Assembly: GCA_903931355.1 (NCBI GenBank)
Contig: CAIZCB010000211.1
Location: 1 to 7,724 of the forward strand
Length of the DNA stretch: 7,724 nt
DNA from: an uncultured Pseudomonadota bacterium
Lineage (GTDB): Bacteria > Pseudomonadota > Gammaproteobacteria > Methylococcales > Methylomonadaceae
Direction: 5' to 3'
The notes below the pieces were generated by a model, which ran no database searches, was not told the origin of the DNA, and saw only the letters and a list, made by a program, of their open reading frames with translations. Position numbers and translations under genes: made by a program. Below are positions 1 through 6,219 of this stretch, piece by piece. The number at the start of each line of letters is the position of its first letter. The first letter of the stretch is position 1.

Positions 1-728
1 ATCGCTTGATTAATCCACTGCTCTGCTTCCGCATTAATTTCTTTGGATTTTTTATCGGTAGTCGAAATAACCGGCCCAATTTTGACTTTAATCACGCCAG
101 GATATTTTAAAAAACTATTCCGCGGCCAAAATTCACCGGCATTATGTGCCAGAGGAACTACTGGAAAGCCTGATTTTTGCGCCAACATAGCTCCACCAGC
201 ACCGAACTTCTTAACTGCTCCAGGCGCAACCCTTGTGCCCTCAGGAAAAATTAATACAGATAAACCTTCCTCCAATCGAGCTTGACCTTGCTCCAGCAAC
301 ATTTTCAGCGCTTCTTTTTGATTTTGTCGATCAATTGCAATCGGTTTCAAAGTAGCAAGTGCCCAGCCACCAAAAGGAATTAGCAATAAGGATTTTTTTA
401 ACACGGCGGTTTGTGGCGAAATCACTTGCCGTAAAGCAATGGTTTCCCAAGCTGATTGATGTTTACTCAAAATCACAGCGGCGCTAGCAGGTAGGTTTTC
501 AGCGCCTTCAACCTCATAACTTAGCCCGCAACACAGCTTCAGCATATATAGCAGTGAACGAATCCAAATTTGGCCGATTTTGTAGCGCACTTGGAAAGGA
601 AAAAACAGACAACTGAAGATGCACAAGCCAAATAGCGGCGTGGAAAGCAGAATGTAGATAAAAAACAGCGTGGAGCCTAAATAAACTTTGAAATTAGCTC
701 TGGGCGATGATGTAGTTTGCTGCGTCAT
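1..728 (-). CDS. plsC: 1-acyl-sn-glycerol-3-phosphate acyltransferase (PlsC/LPLAT family), C-terminal end cut by window edge
   Basis: Likely transfers an acyl chain to lysophosphatidic acid to make phosphatidic acid at the inner membrane. I translated 242 residues; the frame is still open at base 1, and since family members usually have about 240-260 residues only a few should be missing. The N-terminus has a hydrophobic membrane segment (about 17-45). The acyltransferase motifs follow in order: SKHQSAWET with H90 and E95 (the HX4D/E catalytic motif), KPIAIDR (128-134), FPEGTR (161-166) and VVPLAHNAG (190-198). The ATG at 726-728 was chosen because the membrane segment begins soon after it and no other ATG occurs before residue 62. 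It lies inside the end of gmhB, overlapping by 35 nt in another frame, with only a weak TGAG ahead of it, so translational coupling is likely. It is the last visible gene of the glyQ-glyS-gmhB operon. The family is clear; the exact acyl-donor preference is not. Confidence 0.9.
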   Translation of the reverse strand, partial: MTQQTTSSPRANFKVYLGSTLFFIYILLSTPLFGLCIFSCLFFPFQVRYKIGQIWIRSLLYMLKLCCGLSYEVEGAENLPASAAVILSKHQSAWETIALRQVISPQTAVLKKSLLLIPFGGWALATLKPIAIDRQNQKEALKMLLEQGQARLEEGLSVLIFPEGTRVAPGAVKKFGAGGAMLAQKSGFPVVPLAHNAGEFWPRNSFLKYPGVIKVKIGPVISTTDKKSKEINAEAEQWINQA

Positions 729-1236
729 AAAGATGCTCAAAAATAGGAATATTGAGTTGAGGGTGGTTTTTTAGCGTGGTTAAGCCTTTGCCAGTTTTTA
801 CTAGCAACGGCCTTGCACCAACCGTTAAGCTGGCTTCAAGATCGCGATAAGAATCACCGACCGAATACAGATTGTTCAAATCGACTTGCTTATCCACCGC
901 AAATTGTTCAAATAAGCCCGGCTTAGGTTTACGACAAGCACACTCATCTTGCGGCCCATGTGGACAGAAATAGATGGCATCAATCTTGCCGCCGACATCG
1001 GTCAGCATTTGCTGCATCTTGGCGTGAATTGCCGATAAAGTCTCCAAATCAAACAAGCCTCTGGCAATTCCCGATTGATTGGTAATTACCACGACTTTAA
1101 AGCCGTGTTGATTGAGTAAGGCAATCGCCTCAAGGCTACCGGTTATCGGCAGCCATTCTTCAGGCGATTTAATAAAGGCATCGGAATCGGCGTTAATTAC
1201 GCCGTCCCGATCCAAGATAAGGTAACGCTCGGTCAC
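694..1236 (-). CDS. gmhB: D-glycero-D-manno-heptose 1,7-bisphosphate 7-phosphatase (HAD family)
   Basis: Cytoplasmic HAD-superfamily phosphatase that removes the 7-phosphate from heptose bisphosphate on the way to ADP-heptose for the LPS inner core. The 180-residue length fits the family. Visible motifs are LDRDGVIN (8-15) with nucleophile D9 and acid D11, ITNQSG (51-56), a zinc loop with C91, H93, C99 and C101 in CPHGPQDECACRKPKPG, and SVGDSYRD (125-132) with the metal ligand D128. The zinc loop separates GmhB from generic HAD phosphatases and is shared with the phosphatase part of HisB. No his genes are nearby, which favours GmhB. The start is GTG at 1234-1236; it overlaps the glyS TGA in a GTGA junction and has no Shine-Dalgarno sequence, so it probably depends on ribosomes finishing glyS. 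Third gene of the glyQ operon. Confidence 0.92.
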   Translation of the reverse strand: MTERYLILDRDGVINADSDAFIKSPEEWLPITGSLEAIALLNQHGFKVVVITNQSGIARGLFDLETLSAIHAKMQQMLTDVGGKIDAIYFCPHGPQDECACRKPKPGLFEQFAVDKQVDLNNLYSVGDSYRDLEASLTVGARPLLVKTGKGLTTLKNHPQLNIPIFEHLYDAANYIIAQS

Positions 1237-3302
1237 GATTGCAGTTTAGAAATATCAGCGATTTTCAAGAACTGGTTGGACAGCATCGCCAATAAAGCCA
1301 AGCGACTATTACGCAAAGCCAAATCATCAGTATTGACCATTACCTGATCAAAAAACGCATCAACTTGATCGCGTAACTGGGCCAAACGAGTTAAAGCCAT
1401 TGGATAATTTTGTTCCGCTAATAACGGCAAAATGTCAGCATTTGAGGCTTCGGCCGCCGCCAACAGATTTTTCTCTGCCACTTCAACCAAGTTACCAATT
1501 TCTTCAGAGATAGCTTGATCAGATTTTTTCAAAATATTGATAATCCGTTTATTCGCCGCAGCCAAGCTTTCAGCTTCTGGCAACTGTCTAAAAGCTTTCA
1601 CCGCCCGTAACCGCAACATAAAGTCCAAAGGTTGGGTTGGATTAACCGCCAATACCGCTTCAAACTCATCGGCGCTAAAGCCTTGATCCAAGCTATAACC
1701 TTTTAAACGGTCAAAGATAAAATCAATAATCCGTTGACGGGTTTCGGCGTGGTTAAAGCTGTGGCTAAATTGCGCCAAAGCACTATCCAATAAGCTCACC
1801 ACATCCAAGGCAATGCCGTTTTCAATCAATACCCGCAAAATCCCTAAAGTCGCGCGGCGCAAAGCATACGGATCTTTATCGCCAGTTGGGATTAAGCCGG
1901 CACTGAAAATGCCGCTCAAAGTGTCGATTTTTTCAGCCAGAGACAAAATCTGACCGATTAAAGTGCTTGGCGTTGCACCGCCCGATTGTTTCGGGAAGTA
2001 ATGCTCTTCTAAAGCAATCGCTACTTCAGGATTTTCGCCATCCGCTACAGCGTAATAGCGGCCCATAATGCCCTGCAAATTAGCAAACTCGCCAACCATA
2101 TTGGTCATCAAATCGGTTTTAGCTAACAATGCCGCACGTTGAGTTAAAGCCACGTCCGCGCCCAATTGCTCAGCAATCAAACCCGACAAACTGACAACAC
2201 GCTGGGTTTTATCCGCCAAAGTGCCCAAATCTTTTTGGAACACAATCGTCGATAAACTCTCAACTCGATCCGCCAACGACTGTTTACGATCCTGTTTCCA
2301 GAAAAATTCTGCATCCGATAAACGCGGCAAAATCACCCGCTCATTACCGTGTTGAATCGATGCGGGATTGCTACTTTCGATATTGCTGAAAGTAATAAAG
2401 TGCGGCAACAAACCGCCTTGGGCATTTTTAACCGGAAAATATTTTTGGTTGGATTGCATGGTGGTGATTAAAACCTCCATCGGCAATTCCAAAAATCGTG
2501 CGTCGAAATTGCCCACTACCGGCACCGGCCATTCATTCAAAGCGGCGATTTCTTCTAACAAATCTTCTTCAATATGCGCCGAGCCACCGACTTTCGCCGC
2601 CGCTTGATTAGCAGCATCGCGAATAATCACTTTGCGCTGTTCAAAATCGGCAATCACTTTGCCTTGTTCAAGCAAAGTAGCTAAATAATCGTTTGGCGAA
2701 GCAATGCTTAAAGCTTTCGGTGCATGAAAACGGTGTCCCCAGCTTTCCCGACCGGTATTAACACCTAAAATCTCGCTATCGATCACATCGGCACCGAACA
2801 ACAACACAGCCCAATGCACCGGACGAGCAAATTCAAAATCCGAATTACCCCAGCGCATCCGTTTCGCAATCGGCAAATTGCCTAAACTTTTACGAATAAT
2901 CTCAGGGATTAAATTCACTGTCGCTTGGCCTTTAACCGCTTGGTTAAACACCAGCCATTCGCCTTTATCGGTTTTCAAACGCTCTAACTGCTCAAAGCTG
3001 GCACCGCAACTAGCCGCAAAACCTTGGGCGGCTTTGCTTGGATTGCCTTCGGCATCGAATGCCGCTTGAATTGCAGGGCCGCGTTTTTCCACGACTTTAT
3101 CCGGCTGAAAGCTGATTAAGTCTTCGATAATCACTGCTAAACGGCGTGGTGTTGCATAGGCTTTCGCATGGCTAAAATCTAAATCAGCTTCTTTCAAACC
3201 CGCCAACATATTGTCTAGCAAGGCTTGGCTGAGTTTTTTCAGGGATTTAGGCGGCAATTCTTCGCAGCCCAGTTCAAATAATAAATGATTGCTAGTGGTC
3301 AT
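1233..3302 (-). CDS. glyS: Glycine--tRNA ligase beta subunit
   Basis: Beta subunit of the bacterial alpha2-beta2 glycyl-tRNA synthetase, needed for tRNA recognition and for charging together with GlyQ. At 689 residues it is the typical length. Family signatures run throughout: FELGCEELPP (9-18), TPRRLAV (51-57), AKRMRWG (146-152), ERVILPRLSDAEFFW (321-335), FQKDLGTL (355-362), KTDLMTNMVGEF followed by LQGIMGRYYA (395-418, in the HD-like region), and GDKDPYALRRATLGILRVL (474-492). The C-terminal anticodon-binding region has ANKRIINILKK (583-593) and LALRNSRLALLA (661-672). The ATG at 3300-3302 lies 2 nt after the glyQ stop, with a good AGGGAG Shine-Dalgarno sequence inside the end of glyQ. It overlaps gmhB by 4 nt at its stop. 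Nothing looks truncated or shifted. Confidence 0.98.
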   Translation of the reverse strand: MTTSNHLLFELGCEELPPKSLKKLSQALLDNMLAGLKEADLDFSHAKAYATPRRLAVIIEDLISFQPDKVVEKRGPAIQAAFDAEGNPSKAAQGFAASCGASFEQLERLKTDKGEWLVFNQAVKGQATVNLIPEIIRKSLGNLPIAKRMRWGNSDFEFARPVHWAVLLFGADVIDSEILGVNTGRESWGHRFHAPKALSIASPNDYLATLLEQGKVIADFEQRKVIIRDAANQAAAKVGGSAHIEEDLLEEIAALNEWPVPVVGNFDARFLELPMEVLITTMQSNQKYFPVKNAQGGLLPHFITFSNIESSNPASIQHGNERVILPRLSDAEFFWKQDRKQSLADRVESLSTIVFQKDLGTLADKTQRVVSLSGLIAEQLGADVALTQRAALLAKTDLMTNMVGEFANLQGIMGRYYAVADGENPEVAIALEEHYFPKQSGGATPSTLIGQILSLAEKIDTLSGIFSAGLIPTGDKDPYALRRATLGILRVLIENGIALDVVSLLDSALAQFSHSFNHAETRQRIIDFIFDRLKGYSLDQGFSADEFEAVLAVNPTQPLDFMLRLRAVKAFRQLPEAESLAAANKRIINILKKSDQAISEEIGNLVEVAEKNLLAAAEASNADILPLLAEQNYPMALTRLAQLRDQVDAFFDQVMVNTDDLALRNSRLALLAMLSNQFLKIADISKLQS

Positions 3303-3304
3303 GA

Positions 3305-4219
3305 TTACGCTCCCTGTCTGGCAAGAATCGGAAAGCCCAAGGCTTCGCGGCGGTTGTAATAAGCTTCAGCAACCGATTTGGCTAAATTACGCACCCGCAA
3401 AATAAAGCGTTGGCGCTCGGTGACTGAAATCGCATGACGGGCATCCAGCAAATTGAACGAATGTGAAGCTTTTAACACCATTTCATAAGCAGGTAGTGGC
3501 AGGTTTTTTTCCAACAACATCAAACATTCGCGCTCGTAAGTGTCAAAACATTGGAACAAGAAATCGACATTGGCATGGTCAAAGTTAAACTCCGACATTT
3601 CCACTTCGTTTTGATGGAACACATCGCCATAAGTCACAACCCCTTGCGGGCCGCGCGTCCAAACCAAATCAAACACGCTTTCCACGCCTTGCAAATACAT
3701 CGCAATCCGTTCCAAACCGTAAGTGATTTCACCGGTGACTGGCTTACATTCCAAGCCGCCAACTTGTTGGAAATAAGTAAACTGCGTCACTTCCATGCCG
3801 TTTAACCAAACTTCCCAGCCCAAGCCCCAAGCGCCCAAGGTTGGTGATTCCCAGTTATCTTCAACAAAGCGAATATCGTGTTCCAACAAATCCAAACCCA
3901 AGTGTCGCAAAGAACCTAGATACAGCTCTTGGATATTGGCTGGCGATGGCTTCATCATCACCTGAAACTGGTAGTAATGTTGCAAGCGGTTAGGATTTTC
4001 ACCATAACGGCCATCGGTTGGACGGCGCGAAGGTTGCACATAAGCGGTATTCCAAGGCTCAGGGCCAATCGCGCGTAAAAAAGTGGCCGGATGAAAAGTC
4101 CCCGCCCCCACTTCTTGATCTAAAGGTTGTAATAACACACAGCCCTGATTCGACCAGTATTCTTGCAAGGTCAAAATCAGGCCCTGAAAAGTAGAGACAT
4201 CGTTTTTGCTAGTCGACAC
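3305..4219 (-). CDS. glyQ: Glycine--tRNA ligase alpha subunit
   Basis: Catalytic subunit of the class II heterotetrameric glycyl-tRNA synthetase; it activates glycine with ATP and works with GlyS in the cytoplasm. Its 304 residues match the family (about 300). It opens with [12 protein letters not shown] (11-22). The region around 59-87 is class II motif 2 ([20 protein letters not shown], then LQHYYQFQV). [20 protein letters not shown] (119-138) and [20 protein letters not shown] (145-164) are near-invariant family blocks, and [13 protein letters not shown] (165-177) is motif 3 with R171. The start is GTG at 4217-4219: no in-frame ATG lies near the N-terminus, and this start places FQGLIL ten residues in, close to the usual spacing. 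AAGTGG seven bases upstream is a partial Shine-Dalgarno match. First gene of the operon, with its own promoter facing yajQ. Confidence 0.98.
   Translation of the reverse strand: MSTSKNDVSTFQGLILTLQEYWSNQGCVLLQPLDQEVGAGTFHPATFLRAIGPEPWNTAYVQPSRRPTDGRYGENPNRLQHYYQFQVMMKPSPANIQELYLGSLRHLGLDLLEHDIRFVEDNWESPTLGAWGLGWEVWLNGMEVTQFTYFQQVGGLECKPVTGEITYGLERIAMYLQGVESVFDLVWTRGPQGVVTYGDVFHQNEVEMSEFNFDHANVDFLFQCFDTYERECLMLLEKNLPLPAYEMVLKASHSFNLLDARHAISVTERQRFILRVRNLAKSVAEAYYNRREALGFPILARQGA
3310..3315 (-). promoter_or_regulatory. Ribosome binding site of glyS
   Basis: AGGGAG on the minus strand, 7 nt before the glyS ATG and inside the last codons of glyQ. It is the only strong Shine-Dalgarno match in the operon and supports the ATG at 3302. 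It also suggests glyS can be initiated independently, whereas gmhB appears to depend on coupling. Confidence 0.75.
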
Positions 4220-4252
4220 GTTCGGACCACTTGATTAGTGAAAAATGCCCGA

Positions 4253-4282
4253 ATTATAACGTAGGCCAATAGGCTATGACAG
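4253..4282 (-). promoter_or_regulatory. Candidate sigma-70 promoter of the glyQ-glyS-gmhB-plsC operon
   Basis: A perfect TATAAT on the minus strand (4253-4258) lies 33 nt upstream of the glyQ GTG. A weaker -35 match, CTGTCA (4277-4282, four of six consensus bases), sits 18 bp upstream. Transcription would begin near 4246, leaving a leader of about 25-30 nt, too short for a T-box or attenuator. The -10 box is convincing; the -35 is only fair. Confidence 0.6.
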
Positions 4283-4283
4283 G

Positions 4284-4312
4284 TTGAATAATCCCCTCAA
4301 GGCTTTTATAGT
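4284..4312 (+). promoter_or_regulatory. Candidate sigma-70 promoter of yajQ
   Basis: TTGAAT (4284-4289) and TATAGT (4307-4312) are separated by 17 bp, the optimal sigma-70 spacing. Expected transcription start is near 4319, about 25 nt before the yajQ ATG. The -35 box starts two bases after the -35 box of the divergent glyQ promoter ends, so the two promoters are back to back. Confidence 0.6.
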
Positions 4313-4344
4313 GGCGCACCCTATTTTTACAACGAGTTAGCAAC

Positions 4345-4827
4345 ATGCCTTCATTTGATATTGTTTCGGAAATTGACGGTCACGAAATTACCAACGCGGT
4401 TGACCAAGCCAACAAAGAAGTCTCCACCCGTTTTGATTTCAAAGGCTCGAATGCCGAATTTGAGCATAAAGACGAAGAAATCATTATGAAAGCCGAATCG
4501 ACCTTCCAACTCCAACAAATGTTGCCGATTTTATTCGCCAAAATGGGCAAACGCGGCATCGATATTGGCAGCCTAGAAACCGGCAAAATCCAAGACACCG
4601 GCAAAACCGCCCAACAAACCATTACCTTAAAACAAGGCCTTAGCAGCGAGTTTGCTAAAAAAGTGGTGAAGTTGATTAAAGACAAAAAACTTAAAGTCCA
4701 AGCGGCTATTAATGGCGACAAAGTGCGGGTAACTGGCAAAAAACGCGATGACTTGCAGGAAGTAATCCAAATGCTGAGAACTGAGGATTTAGAACAGCCG
4801 TTGCAGTTTAATAATTTTAGAGATTGA
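4345..4827 (+). CDS. yajQ: YajQ/UPF0234 family nucleotide-binding protein
   Basis: Small cytoplasmic protein of the YajQ family. Members bind nucleotides, and in Xanthomonas and Pseudomonas homologues have been described as cyclic-di-GMP effectors acting with transcription factors; whether this one does so is inference. At 160 residues it has the normal full length. Conserved blocks are MPSFDIVSEI at the N-terminus, STRFDFKGS (27-35), KMGKRGIDIGSLE (66-78), VQAAINGDKVRVTGKKRDDL (118-137) and the terminal QPLQFNNFRD (151-160). The ATG start is fixed by the family's invariant MPSFD beginning; only a weak GAG lies upstream as a ribosome binding site. It is transcribed alone, divergent from glyQ and convergent with the ATPase gene downstream (41 bp between stops). 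Confidence 0.96.
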   Translation: MPSFDIVSEIDGHEITNAVDQANKEVSTRFDFKGSNAEFEHKDEEIIMKAESTFQLQQMLPILFAKMGKRGIDIGSLETGKIQDTGKTAQQTITLKQGLSSEFAKKVVKLIKDKKLKVQAAINGDKVRVTGKKRDDLQEVIQMLRTEDLEQPLQFNNFRD

Positions 4828-4868
4828 TACTGCTATTAAAGTGACGCGCTTCGCAAAGGTGGAGCGCT

Positions 4869-6113
4869 TTACAACATCTGCAACGGTATCGCCCAGAATT
4901 GTTCGCCAAATGAAATAGCATGGCTTCCGTTATAAAGCACAATGCCCGATACAAATTGCTTGCCACAATGTTCGCGTAAAACACGTAGATTTTTAAAGTC
5001 TTGTGCTTGTACACTCGCCGCCGCTTTCACTTCGATACCCAGCACTTGTTGTGATGGCGATTCCAAGACAAAATCCACTTCGTGTTTTAAGTTGTCCCGA
5101 TAATGAGATAGAAACCAAGGTTCAGGGGTCAAACTCAAAATTTTCAATAATTCACCATAAACCCAGGTTTCCATTGTCGCGCCAAAACGACTACGATCCA
5201 TAAAGACCGCATCAGCAGTCAGTCCAGTCAGCGTTGATTGCAAGCCAGAATCGATAAAGTGCAGCTTAGGGGTTTTTGTCAATCGTTTCAGATGATTACG
5301 GCTCCAAGCAGGCAGTCGCCGCACTAAAAATAAGCGTTCTAATAAATCCAGATACTTGGCAACCGTTTTTGCATCCAAGCCAATTTGACCACCGATTTGG
5401 GTGAGGTTTAGCAATTGGCCGCTGAGTTCGGCGGCAATGGCTAATAGCTGTGGCACTTGGCGAATTTGTTCAAGCTGGGCAAGATCGCGAATATCGCGTT
5501 CAACCAAGGTTGTGGTATAGGCCCTAGCCCAAGCTTGTCGGCGTGACGCTTCGCTACGTTGCTGCATTTCAGGGAAGCCACCGGTTAAAACTTGTGCAGT
5601 TAATTCACTGTTCACACCCGATGAAACTTGCAGCGGCCAAGTTTGCGTTAAGGCGCATTTTAAAAACTGGCTGGGACGCTGATTTAATTCTGCTTGAGAT
5701 AAAGGCAATAAGGTCAGAATTTCAATGCGCCCAGCTAAACTTTCTGAAACTTGAGGTAAAGCCATTAAATTTGCCGAGCCAGTTAGCAAAAAACGCCCGG
5801 GCCGTCGATTTTGGTCGATGCTCAGTTTTAATGCCAGTAACAATTCAGGTGCACGTTGCACTTCATCAATAATCGCCCGATCCAGTTGTTGCACAAAGCC
5901 CAGCGGATCAGCGCGAACGGCGTTTAATAGCGTCGGATCATCAAGTGTGTAATAAGGTAAATTCGGCGCACATTGTTTGGCTAAGGTAGTTTTTCCACTT
6001 TGTCTTGGTCCATTAATCAAAACCGCTGGCGTATCTTGCATTGCTTCCAGCACCGATTGTGAAAGGTGGCGAGGTAAAATTTCTGGTGATTGATTGGTTG
6101 ACGTTGTTGTCAT
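4869..6113 (-). CDS. AAA-type ATPase with DUF4143-like C-terminal domain
   Basis: A 414-residue member of the widespread AAA_14/DUF4143 family of orphan ATPases, whose cellular role is not established. The N-terminal ATPase has Walker A GPRQSGKTT (35-43, K41), a TLDDP strand (56-60), Walker B AIIDEVQRAP (80-89, D83/E84), the sensor-like FLLTGSANLM (108-117) and SESLAGRIE (123-131) with a possible arginine finger. GGFPE (178-182) is typical of the family. Residues about 215-265 look like a winged-helix segment. The C-terminal half has FIDSGL (286-291), GATMETWVYGEL (311-322), HEVDFVL (344-350) and GIEVKA (359-364), matching a PD-(D/E)XK-like pattern with D347, E361 and K363. An in-frame TAA four codons upstream bounds the reading frame, so the ATG at 6111-6113 is the most upstream start; there is no Shine-Dalgarno sequence. 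A 22-bp tandem repeat ends 8 bp upstream. No partner gene is adjacent. The family is clear; the function is open. Confidence 0.93.
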   Translation of the reverse strand: MTTTSTNQSPEILPRHLSQSVLEAMQDTPAVLINGPRQSGKTTLAKQCAPNLPYYTLDDPTLLNAVRADPLGFVQQLDRAIIDEVQRAPELLLALKLSIDQNRRPGRFLLTGSANLMALPQVSESLAGRIEILTLLPLSQAELNQRPSQFLKCALTQTWPLQVSSGVNSELTAQVLTGGFPEMQQRSEASRRQAWARAYTTTLVERDIRDLAQLEQIRQVPQLLAIAAELSGQLLNLTQIGGQIGLDAKTVAKYLDLLERLFLVRRLPAWSRNHLKRLTKTPKLHFIDSGLQSTLTGLTADAVFMDRSRFGATMETWVYGELLKILSLTPEPWFLSHYRDNLKHEVDFVLESPSQQVLGIEVKAAASVQAQDFKNLRVLREHCGKQFVSGIVLYNGSHAISFGEQFWAIPLQML

Positions 6114-6132
6114 TTTGGTTTGTTAAATCCGG

Positions 6133-6138
6133 ATTATA
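6133..6138 (-). promoter_or_regulatory. Candidate -10 box of the ATPase gene in repeat unit 1
   Basis: A perfect TATAAT on the minus strand, 19 nt before the ATPase ATG, would give a leader of only about 13 nt without a Shine-Dalgarno sequence. No TTGACA-like hexamer lies at 16-18 bp spacing and there is no TG extension, so use of this box may need an activator. It may also be only a by-product of the repeat sequence. Confidence 0.4.
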
Positions 6139-6154
6139 GTCGCGTTAAATTCGG

Positions 6155-6160
6155 ATTATA
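6155..6160 (-). promoter_or_regulatory. Second candidate -10 box of the ATPase gene in repeat unit 2
   Basis: A perfect TATAAT on the minus strand, one repeat period (22 bp) upstream of the first. The expected leader is about 35 nt. Unit 3 has only TACATT at the same place, so the array offers two good boxes and one degenerate one. No convincing -35 box is seen. Confidence 0.35.
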
Positions 6161-6219
6161 GCCCCGTTAAATCCGGAATGTAACAGCGTTAAATTCGGAA
6201 TCAGCCTGATTGATGGCGG

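Larger units (their letters stand above)
6122..6201. repeat. 22-bp tandem repeat array (three full units plus a 14-bp partial unit)
   Basis: Units begin at 6122, 6144, 6166 and 6188, exactly 22 bp apart. The shared core is GTTAAATYCGGAWT, followed in the first two units by ATAG and a C-rich end. Units 1 and 2 agree at 19 of 22 bases, and unit 3 agrees with unit 1 at 17 of 22. Unit 4 is recognisable only over its first 14 bases (6188-6201). The eighth base alternates C, T, C, T. Unit 1 contains the perfect 10-bp palindrome AATCCGGATT. Conservation falls with distance from the ATPase gene. About two helical turns per unit would place any bound protein on nearly one face of the DNA. Confidence 0.9.

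Noticed and set aside
43..285. 80-codon plus-strand open frame at the left end
   Set aside because: It is antisense to the clear acyltransferase motifs of plsC and is explained by them.
85..485. HX4E instead of HX4D in the acyltransferase as a catalytic defect
   Set aside because: The acidic residue is preserved, KHQSAWET is a form I recall from other proteobacterial PlsC proteins, and the other motifs are intact.
4261..4275. Imperfect palindrome TAGGCCAATAGGCTA between glyQ and yajQ as an operator
   Set aside because: Several of the pairs mismatch, so the symmetry is not better than expected by chance.
4380..4739. 119-codon open frame antisense to yajQ
   Set aside because: It lies wholly inside a well-conserved gene on the other strand and its translation shows no recognisable protein pattern.
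4846..4867. Possible bidirectional terminator hairpin (GCGCT and AGCGC) between the convergent yajQ and ATPase genes
   Set aside because: The stem is only 5 bp with a 12-nt loop and just three T residues follow, so it is too weak to call.
6122..6201. The repeat array as a CRISPR
   Set aside because: The units are directly adjacent with no unique spacers, and there are no cas genes.
6199..6211. AATCA/TGATT inverted repeat just downstream of the symporter stop, as a terminator
   Set aside because: AT-rich 5-bp stem with no T-run after it on the minus strand; it partly coincides with repeat unit 4.
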